Source of the DNA: Nemophila menziesii
Taxonomy: Eukaryota; Streptophyta; Magnoliopsida; Boraginales; Hydrophyllaceae
Reading direction: 5' to 3'
DNA: 64,000 nucleotides
NCBI GenBank assembly: GCA_029959085.1
Contig: JARWIR010000001.1
Span: 18,901,730 to 18,965,729 of the forward strand
Below, piece by piece: positions 54,849 to 64,000 of this stretch. The notes below the pieces were generated by a model. It ran no database searches, was not told the origin of the DNA, and worked only from the letters and a program-made list of their open reading frames with translations. Each line of letters opens with the position of its first letter. The first letter of the stretch is position 1. A program made the position numbers and the translations under genes.

Positions 54849-57421
54849 TTACCCAACAACCGGGACAGGTGTCATTATCTTCTTCCTCTCGTTAAAGCTC
54901 CGACTTAAACGCATCCTTGGCAAGCAGCATTGCACAGATTTCCTCATATCTTCCTCAGACTTAAGCCCCCGATTAGGAGTCCTTTCGCTACTACACACAG
55001 AGGTAGCACCAGAGAGATATGGAGTCTCAGAAGCTTCCATTTTTTCATCATTCTCTTGATCGGTCAAACCATGGTCAATTCTTAAACTCTCTTTAAATAG
55101 ATCAGATAATCTCTTCTTCTTCTCTCCAGGTGATGGAGATGGTTCTGATACAAAAATCGGGGATTTCTCCACTACAATTGATCTATTATTCATTCTTGGA
55201 GATCCGGCAGAGAATTTGTGGTGGACAGGAGTGTTTCCACGAGATGGAGTGAAGTCTACAAAGTCAATAGTCAAAGTCAACCATAGTTGGGATTTTTTTC
55301 CATGAAGATCTTTTAGCAGATAAGAGAGAATAACAGAAAATTCTTTTGTGGTCTTGGACCACAACACCCCACCTATGGGGTTTGTGAGACAAAATACTAT
55401 TCCCAGTAGGATCCACAGTTTTAAAAATGATAATAAATAATCAATGGAATAGGAATAGGAATAGGAATTTTGTCTCATAAACCCCACAGGTGGGGCCTGT
55501 GATTTAAGACCACAAATTTTTTTTCCAGTAAATAATTTATTTGGTTTTATTTGACAAATATCTTGTAAACTCAACATTTTAGTCCCATATTTTTTAATTA
55601 TCTGACAACATTGACCCTTTTTTGTATATAGACATTAAATCCATATGTCTCCATATCATAAATGTGATAACAGACTAAATACCCTTAAAAGTGAAATTTT
55701 GCTATTGCCACGTGTTATGCCAAAAGACGACAACACTTATGACACAATGGAAATACAAAAAAAAAAACTATAGTTGTCAAAAATTAAAAGATAAAAGTGA
55801 TTAAATTGTTACTCTTGCAAGATAAGGGACTAAACTGACAAAATAAGCAAAGATAAAGGACCAAATGGGTTATTTACGCGAGAGAATATTATAAGTTTAA
55901 ACTCACCTCCATTAACACTGAAGAAATCATCTTCACAGTCTGACTCTAACCATGGTTGAGAATCGAAAAAGGCTTCATCTTTGCTACCTGCATAACAAAG
56001 AGGCAAGGGTTTATATCAGCCCAATGCAGAAAAAGGTAATTTAGTATATTTAAATTTAAAAATCAAACGTCTATGATTACCACATAGAGTGACCAAATAA
56101 CATAATACACCAATACATGATTTCCAGAACAGTCAAAAAAATTGAAAATTCGTGGGAGTAAATGATGAAATATAGGCATCCAAGGCCCTCCTCTCAATTT
56201 TTATAGGCCCAACATAGAGAGGGTACATTAGTAAATTTGATTATCAACGTCTAATACTGAGCAAGGATTCTATCCACGTAGTAAACGATAAAATATCCGC
56301 ACTCAAGAAACTTCACTTAATCCTTTATAGGAAAGGGTAAATTAGTAATTTTCCATTTGATTGGCCTAAGATAACTCAATTAATAAAAAATCTAGAAATA
56401 ATGTAATCATGTAATTGACAGCCTTACAAGTAGATTATTGTACTCAGAGTTGTTACAAGATTGATGGTCTCTCATGAAAATGACTTTCAGAGGACCACAA
56501 TAGGAAATTAATTGCAAGAAACATCAAACATTGTTCTATCAAGTAACCGATTCAACCACATGATGAACTAGTAAACAACAAGATTTATATTTCAATTTCC
56601 CCCCAGGGAGGTGTTTTTACAACTCTACCCTTTGAAAGCCAAAATATTATCGCAAAATGACATAACAGGACCACATATTTTTTGACACTTGTGATGGACA
56701 ATGCAAAAAATGCATATTTAGTACTCGATGGATATATAATATACATGTAAAAACCAATTGCCGAGCCACCATGTCTTTAGATATCTTTTTAAATCTCTTA
56801 ATTATCCCTAATATCTAAAATCTCAAATTATTTTATCAAACTCTCGATCTTCAATAAATTATCATATAAAATTCTAACTTTTTATTCCCTCATAGCAACA
56901 TCAGACAAAGGATTTACCTAATAAAGATAAAAAAGACGACAATTATTCTAACTGCTACAAACTGTGACTCGACAACTTGAGAATCTATTGATCATTTAAA
57001 TAATTAATATATAAACAATAAAATAATTTATTAATAAACAAGCAGCAAACCAATAAAACTCGAGCTTTGACTCATATATTTTATTTATTCAACGGTAGCA
57101 CATGAAAATACACTGATGTGTTTTATCACGTCTATAACGAGACTCTCTATCACGAGATGGGTGCTCCTAATAGGATTTTTTCTACGGTTTCGGCATAAAA
57201 CAAGAAAAGGATATTAGAAACTTACTAAGATCACGAAAAGAGGACCCGTTTCGAAACATGAGACCATCATCGGGAACGGTACGATCACCACCACTGACGA
57301 CGGAGATAGGCTTCTCCTTGATCGGAGATGGTATTACAGCCTTGTCAGTTTTTGACCCGAGTGTCATCCTGAGCTTCATGACTGATGCTGGGTCTTTGTG
57401 CACAGAAACACACGAACCCAT
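54849..57421 (-). CDS. conserved plant protein of unknown function, At3g27210-like, likely N-acylated
   Basis: Three exons (minus): 57226-57421, 55907-55987, 54849-55255. Together 684 nt, 227 aa, GT-AG introns, all junctions in frame. It resembles the uncharacterised Arabidopsis protein At3g27210. Seen: the N-terminus MGSCVSVHKDPAS fits N-myristoylation at Gly2 with Cys4 as a possible palmitoylation site, so plasma-membrane attachment is likely. A short acidic segment FFDSQPWLESDCEDDFFSVN is followed by DFTPSRGNTPVHHKF, a Ser/Pro-rich stretch, KKKRLSDLFKESLR, and a basic C-terminus (LPRMRLSRSFNERKK). There is no catalytic domain and no membrane helix. Several Ser/Pro sites look like phosphorylation targets. 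The 5' flank (57540-57600) is a GA-rich tract. The biochemical role is unknown. Confidence 0.9.
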
Positions 57422-58925
57422 CTCTTCCTAAAACAGAAAAAAACAATCTTTTTTTTATCCGTAAATTATTCAAACCTTAATTAGTTCTTCATCATGAAAG
57501 AAGAACTCAGAACATACCCAAAAAATGAGGAAGAAAAGACTTTGAAAAGAGAGAAGAGAGTGGAGTAGAAGAGAGAGAAAAAGAGAGAAAAGAGAGATAT
57601 ACTTAAATTGATTTAATTAGACAAGGAAAAGAAGAAAAGATATACTCAAAGCAGGTCGTAGTGAGATTTATTGGGCCTTCAAAGGCAAGTTACTAATTAC
57701 TATGAGTGTGGTGGGTCTTTAAAAATAGAAAATTGATATTATTTTAAGTTACATAATTATTTTATGTACTAATATTTACCAAAGATTTTTCCTATTTTTG
57801 TTTTGTTATGCAAAAGGTTTCAAAAGGAGGATTGGCCCAGTTGGTTACCTTTTTTGCCTTTTTTTTTCTTCTTATTTTCTTTCATCGAGATTAATTTTTT
57901 TTTTTTTAAAGTACTATAACTCATCTATTTTTCGGTGGATCTTAAAGAGACATGTTCCGCTCAAATATATATAATATATATCATTATATTTTGAATGTAG
58001 TGATTCAGGTTATATTAATGTGATTTAGGTTGATAAACTGATTGGATTTGAAAACAGATTTATTAAACGACTCAATATTGTTTTACAAATAAAAATTATT
58101 ATAAACAATATAATTTTAGATCTCTATATACATTTAAATAATTTTTTATTTTTAAAAATATAACTTTAAAAATTAGAAAAATAAATTTAGAATTTTGAAA
58201 ATAGAGATAATATTATTATAGAATATAAAATTAGCCTTATTAGGAGGAATATTATTAGAATTTTGAAAAGAATTTATAGAAAAAGAAGAAAAATAACATG
58301 ATCATTATGATTTTTCAAAGTAAAATAAAGAATATAAATTTCTATAATTTTTTTATACTAAAAGAACAATCAAGTCAGGCGAGTATGTAAATTTTAAGTT
58401 TAAAATACGCAACTCGCAAAAAAATGTATATCTTTACAAACAAAAAATTAAATCGTAACCTGTTCATAAAACAATAATTCATTTAATTTTGGGTCAATTT
58501 AGGTAGGTTGGTTGAATTTCTAACCTGTTGTACAACTTTTTTTTGAAAGATTGAGTCTTTTTAGAAGATTGAACGACATAAAAATATAATGTTAATAATC
58601 GTTAGCCAAAGTGTGAGAAACAATTTACGTCCTCTATAATTTCTAAAAATAAAAAAATATGGGGATAGAAATCATACAAGTAATTGATTTTGTATTATGG
58701 TGTTTAATTAGTATTTTGACCATAAACGTAATTTTAGTAGTACTTTGACCATATTTTGCTATATATGTCGAATTCGATAAATGTTTTTTTTTCTAAAAGG
58801 TTATTGTGACATACATTATATGACTGATAATCGTTGTCTGTGTTTTTACTTTTACAATCACTAATTTATCGATGGAATAGCACTCGATATTTACTTAAAT
58901 TTGACTTTTTTAATTATCAAATAAT
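57422..58925. other. upstream region of the unknown gene and AT-rich intergenic DNA
   Basis: A GAGAGA-rich stretch at about 57540-57600 may be a leader or a GAGA-type promoter element. Beyond it the DNA is AT-rich without recognised features. Confidence 0.5.
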
Positions 58926-58940
58926 TATATGACATTAGGT

Positions 58941-59150
58941 CTTTTTATGTGTGGAATGGTTCGGGTTAGTTTGCGCGCACCACAACTAATCCCGCGGAGA
59001 TATACATGCATCTTCATGCATATTTTCAGGTAAATCAAAATTATGTTATCCATGTTCGGGGAGATATTTGAACCATGTACCTCTCACTTCACATCCTTTA
59101 AATGTAAGAATAATAGCAAGGTAATGATTAGTTGAACTATCCCAACTGAC
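58941..59150 (-). mobile_element. Au-like SINE, older copy
   Basis: The + strand carries TTTGCGCGCACCACAACTAA and GGAGATATACATGC, shared with the copy at 50730-50902. The flanks TATATGACATTAGGT (58926-58940) and TATATAACCTTATGT (59151-59165) match at 12 of 15 positions, a decayed target duplication. Confidence 0.78.
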
Positions 59151-59165
59151 TATATAACCTTATGT

Positions 59166-60099
59166 TTTAGGTTTTGTATTCTAATGAGATCAAATTTAGG
59201 TAGAATACTTATTAATTCGGTATTTCAGTTTAACAAAATTTTAGGTATTTGCTATTTTTGTCAAATTCTCCTAAAACGTTGAATTGTTTAGCAGTTTAGG
59301 TATAAACTTTATTTGTGGACTTATGTACTTTTTACTTAAATATTAGACGATTACTCAAGTAGGTTTTAAATAAATTAAATTGAGATAAATAACAGGTGTT
59401 TCAACTTATGTATTTAATTTTAAAACATTTAAAATAACCTGAATTTAGTTTACACGAGATATTAAATGCTTAATTATGTTTAATTTTTTAAACTAATTCT
59501 TTTTAGGGTTAACGATCAATATATCTCTACAGCCTTCTTCACTATCCCGTAAATGACTTTGTTTTATTAAAGAACAATAATTTATGAGACGCTTTCCAAA
59601 ACTCAAAATCTAAGTTTTGGGAAGCTTCCCGTAACTCAAACGACTCTTTTAATAGGCAAAAAAAAGAAAAAAGAAAATATATGGTTTCTTTTATGGACAA
59701 ACAAACTAATAATTATGATGAGGAAAAATTAATTTTAACTTCAGAAATTTATTAGACATTAATCTTTCTTTTTAAGCCGAGTTTGAATTATTTCACTTAC
59801 GAACAACATTCATCCTAGTATATCTGAAAAGAATCTTCCTTCAACTATTAGTAATGTCAAGAAAACAAATGAAATTTACGAAATTAAATAATATCTTAGA
59901 TAATATTTGAATAATATTAATAGAATATTATTAATTAGTAAATAATAATTCATATTTACGAACATAAATGAATCGTTCATAAATAATCTCATTTTATTAA
60001 AATGTAAACTTTATACCGTATATTAACAAATGTTAACGTCAATTAATCTTTGTTGGTGACCTAGAAAATGCCTCTGAAATGATATTTTGTGCTCATATT
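59166..60099. other. AT-rich intergenic DNA
   Basis: I see no gene or repeat with defined ends here. Confidence 0.5.
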
Positions 60100-60107
60100 G
60101 TGCCTAG

Positions 60108-60343
60108 TAGGGCTGCAAATGAACCGATACTCTCACCAAGGGCTCGAGTTTGAGTTTGCTAAGGGTTTGTTTGAGTTCGGCTCGTTACTTAAACAAGCCA
60201 AGCTCAAGCTTTAAATTCAGGCTTGTTTACTAAACGAGACAAACTCAAACCTATATAAGCTCGACTCGTTAAGCTCGTGAACAGTTTGGTAAGGGTTCGG
60301 TAAGAGCTCGTTAATAGGCTTGGTAGATATATTCAATTAGAAG

Positions 60344-60426
<83 letters not shown>

Positions 60427-60762
60427 ACAAAAAGTCAAAACTACGTAAAACTTTTATATATGTAATTAATCGTAGCTAAAATATTTTATATTTAATTAGT
60501 ATATTTTTTATATATCTATTAAATATACTTCTAGTATCTAGGGCTGCAAATGAACCGATACTCTCACCAAGGGCTCGAGTTTGAGTTCACTAAGGATTTG
60601 TTTGAGTTCGGCTCGTTAATTAACAAACCAAGCTCAAGAAAGTTAGAGTTCGGTTCGGCTCGGTTCTTATCAAACTCAAACCAAGCTCAAGCTCACTAAA
60701 ATATTAGCAAACAAACTCAAGAAAGCTAAAGTTCGGCTCGGTTCGGTTCGTTTGCAGCCCTA
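60108..60762. mobile_element. hAT-type element with internally duplicated left end
   Basis: The outer ends are TAGGGCTGCAAATGAACC (60108) and GGTTCGTTTGCAGCCCTA (ending at 60762), flanked by GTGCCTAG at 60100-60107 and 60763-60770, a perfect 8-bp duplication. A second copy of the left end, including the GATACTCTCACCAAGGGCTC stretch, starts at about 60538 inside the element. Between the two lies a (TA)n run of almost 80 bp. The unit is thus two partial copies that moved, or were assembled, as one. Confidence 0.9.
60347..60424. repeat. (TA)n microsatellite
   Basis: About 39 TA units inside the hAT-type element. Confidence 0.95.
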
Positions 60763-60770
60763 GTGCCTAG

Positions 60771-61794
60771 TGTAGACATTTTGTGGTGCGTGTGTGTTCA
60801 CGAGTTTCAAAGGGTGACTTAATTAGCAATAAAGGGTTGTAGACGTTTAATTGATTAATTTAATTACAGTATTAAGTGCATGACTTATGAGCATCCTCAA
60901 TTTATTGTTTTTAGCTACGTTTGCTACCTTTTTTTATTGTACCTCAATATTTGAAAAACAAGGATTAAAGGTCCTTTCGAAAAAAAAAAAAGTAATAGTA
61001 TATTTGGAAGATTAATGACCTAATTAATAATCTATTCGGAAGCAAAGAGGTCATAGAAACAATGAAAGAAAATAATAACAACAAAGGGGATGTTGAAGAA
61101 AATACAATAATATAAAATAAAACGGAAAATGTGTAGTTTTATGATTTGTCTTTTACGTTAAAAACGAGCAAGTGAAGTTTTAGTTGCAATCAATTAAAAA
61201 ACGAAATTAAGGAAAAAAATTACAAAAAATGTAAGATTAATTGTATTGCCTAGAGTAAAATTTAGGTCATCTTGTTGGCTATGAGATCTGTAGTAGATCA
61301 TAATTTTCAGAGCTGTTCTTTTTACGTTAATAACTTTGAAAGTATTCAGAGTTGTTCTTTTTACACAAATAACTTTGTGTTGGTTTTGATTGACAAAAAA
61401 AATTAACAAATAAAAGAAATTAATTGGAAGATCCAATCAATAACGGTCGAAATCTGGAGATGGATGCATAAATTCCTAGAATGGAAAGTATAACATGTTA
61501 AGAGAAAACCATACTTGCCAAAAACGTTCGACAAAATCTAGACTTAGACTTATATAATTGGAAGAGCGACAAATTTTTGGACTTTTTTTTATTACTCTTC
61601 TAATTTGCGTAGGGAAAGAGGTATAGGTTAATATTTGTTTTTTTGTAATATTTACTCTATTGACAAAAAATATTGTAATGGTCAAATTTATTATTTTTGT
61701 TTTACAATATTTATTCACTTAATATTTTATATATAATTATTATGTTAAAAATTATAAAATATTTTAATATTTAAAATAGGTGAATGATACATTT
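60771..61794. other. AT-rich intergenic DNA
   Basis: Two 80-codon minus ORFs (61194-61436 and 61476-61718) are AT-driven and show no domain. TTCTTTTTACGTTAATAACT and a similar TTCTTTTTACACAAATAACT occur 40 bp apart near 61316-61373, a small duplication. Confidence 0.5.
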
Positions 61795-62690
61795 ATAAAA
61801 TAAAAAACACTAAAAGACAAAGAAAATTGTTAAGTGTTGACACTGTTCATCTCCGACCTCCAGCCGCTGACCACCACCCGCCGCCGGAAAAATGTATAGA
61901 GTAAAAAAAAGTATAGGGTGTCGGAAAAAAAATATAGAGTATCGGAATCAAAACATTGAGTATCGGTAAACACATAGTACTCCATAAAAAATACAAAGTA
62001 CTCCAAGAAAAAGATAGAATACTCTATACAAAATATAGAGTATTATTAAAACACAAAGAGTATTACTAAAAATAATAATTTTTATTTAAATTTCAACCAA
62101 CTATTACAATACAGATAATACACACCATTGAGACCGAAGTTTGCATGCGAGCTTTGAGATCGAGCAGTGGTCGCAAACTCAAGTTCCATGGCAGCAGTCT
62201 AGTTTGTGCAACTGAGATCGGAAGCTCCGGCTTTTCTTAGAGGCTAGATCCATGGCCACGAACAAAGAAGATGTGAGAGGAGATTCGAACGGCGACCAGA
62301 AGCGGCGGTTGTAGGAGCTCAGAGATCTTCGTGGCCGGAGAGCTGAGCTGCATCACCATGGCTTCGTCTTCACTACCATGGCTACGAAGGGGAGAGAGTT
62401 GGCTTCATCTCACGCCGGAGATGAATGAGGTCCCCGACGGTTTTCTTGAGAGGTGATGAAAGATTGAGGAGAGAGATTTAAAATGGATTGGGAAATAGGG
62501 TTACAGAAAAAGAGAAAGTGAGGAGAGAGGATAAAAAATAACAGTGTATATAGGGAAAAAAAACAAAGGGGATAAAAATGTAATTGGATGTTTTGATTAT
62601 TAGGCAAAATCTCATTTGAGGTCTTTAGTCAAAGAGAAGGTAAGTGGGATTGAGAAAGGACATAAGGTGTCTTCGAAACTCATTGGTAAA
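61795..62690. repeat. undescribed repeat family R, copy B (uninterrupted)
   Basis: It matches copy A (35297-35943 plus 37512-38251). It has AAAAACACTAAAAGACAAAG at 61803, GACACTGTTCATCTCCGACC, the GTATCGGAAAAA and GAGTACTCC-type array (about 61880-62070), a middle CDS-like GC-rich stretch (62130-62420), a GAGAGAGGATAAAAAATA block, then CTCATTTGAGGTCTTTAGTC and GACATAAGGTGTCTTCGAAA at the right. The left terminal inverted sequence seen in copy A is missing. No transposase. Confidence 0.65.
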
Positions 62691-63216
62691 AATCTCATTT
62701 AAAATTTATATGAAAAAAATATGAACTTTCATATTTTAATGTAATAAAAGTAATATAAAAAAAAAGAGAAAACATATCTAATATTTTAGTTAGGCAACTA
62801 TTTTAAAACTATATTGTTAAAGAGACTAATTTTTTTAATTAAAAATGATAAATTACTATAAAAAAAAGACATCAATGATACTTATGTAATATGTAATGAG
62901 ACTTTTAGGTATCAAGAATATGACAAAAAGCAGCACGATACCTATCTATTTACAAGTGTGATTTTGTTATTGAGGAATATACCTTTTAGGGCCCAAAATT
63001 CAAAAAAGAGAATTTTAAGGGCCCAGTTTTTCTTTATGTTTTTTAAGGGCCTAACTAGATTTTTTGGCTGGTTAGGTTCACGTTTTAGGGGGTTCGCACC
63101 CGCTATTTTTTGAATTTTTAGGGGGTAGATCCCCCTATTTTATTTTTCGGGGGGTACACGCCCACCATTTTTTAATTGAAGTCCATTTTTTATTCAAGTC
63201 CTTTAAGTCAATATTG
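62691..63216. other. AT-rich then G-rich intergenic DNA
   Basis: No gene was found. From 62980 short GGGCCCA, GGGGGTTCGCACCC and GGGGGTAGATCCCCC words appear before the minisatellites. Confidence 0.5.
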
Positions 63217-63462
63217 TCCAAAATACCCCCTAATTGTCCAGAATACCCCCTAATTGTCCAGAATACCCCCTAATTGTCCAGAATACCCCTAAAATACCAC
63301 CAATACCCCCTAAAATACCACCAATACCCCCTAAATACCACAAATACCCCCTAAATACCACAAATACCCCCTAAATATCACAAATACCACAAATACCCCC
63401 TAAATATCACAAATACCACAAATACCCCCTAAATATCACAAATAACACAAATACCCCCTAAA
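63217..63462. repeat. composite minisatellite built on ATACCCCCTAA
   Basis: First come about four 20-bp units (GTCCAGAATACCCCCTAATT), then about 21-bp ACCACCAATACCCCCTAAA units, then 20- to 30-bp units with ATCACAAATACCAC. Every unit keeps ATACCCCCTAA or a near match, so the array grew by stepwise changes of the spacer. Confidence 0.92.
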
Positions 63463-64000
63463 ATAAACTGGTGTTGGTGGTGCGCTGGGTGGGTGTGGTT
63501 CGAGGGTGGTGGGTGATCTCGCCGGCAACAGATCTGAGCGGCTTCGGTCTGGTTTGACCTCGCCGGAGTTCTGCTGGTTAGACCTCGCCGGAAATCGATG
63601 GGTTTCTTCGTGTAGCAGAGCGGGTTGGTGGAATACTGCTTCAGGCGTGGTGGTGGTGCAGATCTGGGTGGTGCATATCGCGGTGGTGGTGGTGGATCTC
63701 CACGGCAGCAGTGTTGTTTCGGTGGTGGCTCGTCGTGATGATGTAGGGGTGGCTCGTCGTGATGCAGATCTGGCTCGGCGCGAGGTGTGGGATCTCGATG
63801 GCGGTGGTCTTGGTGGTCCTCGATCCGGCGAGGGTGGGATCTCGACGCTGCAAAAAGGTTTCACGGCAGAGAGGGAAAGGAGAGAATGTGGCGGTGCTGG
63901 CGCGAGGTGGTGGCGCGGTGCTGGCGCGAGGTGGTGGCGCGGTGCTGGCGCGAGGTGGTGGCGCGAGGTGGTGGCGCGAGGTGTGGCGTGGTGGCGGGGC
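63463..64000. repeat. GC-rich GGT/GCG low-complexity block with a 24-bp tandem array
   Basis: The + strand is strongly G+T+GC-rich (GGTGGTGG, CTCGCCGGA). At 63891-63962 three 24-bp units of GCGGTGCTGGCGCGAGGTGG plus TGGC follow one another, then shorter 13-bp GCGAGGTGGTGGC units to about 63988. The two Pro/Thr/His-rich minus ORFs over it (63436-63864 and 63641-63853) are most simply products of the base bias. The block runs past the window end. Confidence 0.8.

Noticed and set aside
63217..63462. CRISPR-like regular repeats
   Set aside because: This is a nuclear plant sequence. Units are adjacent with drifting length and there are no unique spacers.
63436..63864. 142-codon Pro/Arg/Thr-rich minus ORF
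   Set aside because: Base bias of a GC-rich GGT/GCG block explains it. There is no domain, and the overlapping second frame is just as open.

Overview
This is a stretch of flowering-plant nuclear DNA, almost certainly from a eudicot. The evidence is AT-rich intergenic DNA, many short exons with GT-AG (and two GC-AG) introns, plant-specific proteins (a two-CBS plant CLC channel, a fused uridine kinase/UPRT) and a dense load of Copia, LINE, SINE, hAT, Tourist and Stowaway relics. I cannot name the species. About a third is gene territory; the rest is transposon-derived or featureless.

Five protein-coding genes can be reconstructed exon by exon, each with its reading frame closed across every junction: a CLC-a/b-type vacuolar nitrate/proton exchanger (10978-15259, +, 783 aa); a putative plastid RNA m5U methyltransferase (15585-19032, -, 520 aa) lying tail to tail with it; a uridine kinase/uracil phosphoribosyltransferase-like protein (21053-24366, -, 484 aa); a secreted acid-lipase-family triacylglycerol lipase (40982-52687, -, 415 aa); and a small protein of unknown function with an N-terminal acylation motif, like Arabidopsis At3g27210 (54849-57421, -, 227 aa). 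They are unrelated housekeeping or metabolic genes and do not form a cluster.

Mobile DNA by region: 1-2592 holds a decayed LINE; 2882-3492 a hAT-type non-autonomous element; 4765-10586 an old, broken Copia element with both LTRs; 25990-27330 and 38916-39935 two more LINE remnants; 28508-30560 a 62-bp tandem array followed by a large fold-back (inverted repeat) complex; 32232-33724 and 35944-37506 two solo LTRs of one family in opposite orientation, each with a 5-bp target duplication. The second solo LTR splits a copy of an undescribed repeat family whose other copy lies at 61795-62690.

The most striking item is a young Copia element (42577-47838) with an uninterrupted 1413-codon gag-pol frame, two LTRs that differ at one base in 221, and a perfect GTCGT target duplication. 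It sits inside an intron of the lipase gene without breaking the lipase reading frame. Another intron of the same gene carries two hAT-type MITEs and two SINEs, one SINE being split by one of the MITEs, plus a run of 38 C. The right end of the window is low-complexity DNA: CCCCTAA-bearing minisatellites and a GC-rich GGT/GCG block.
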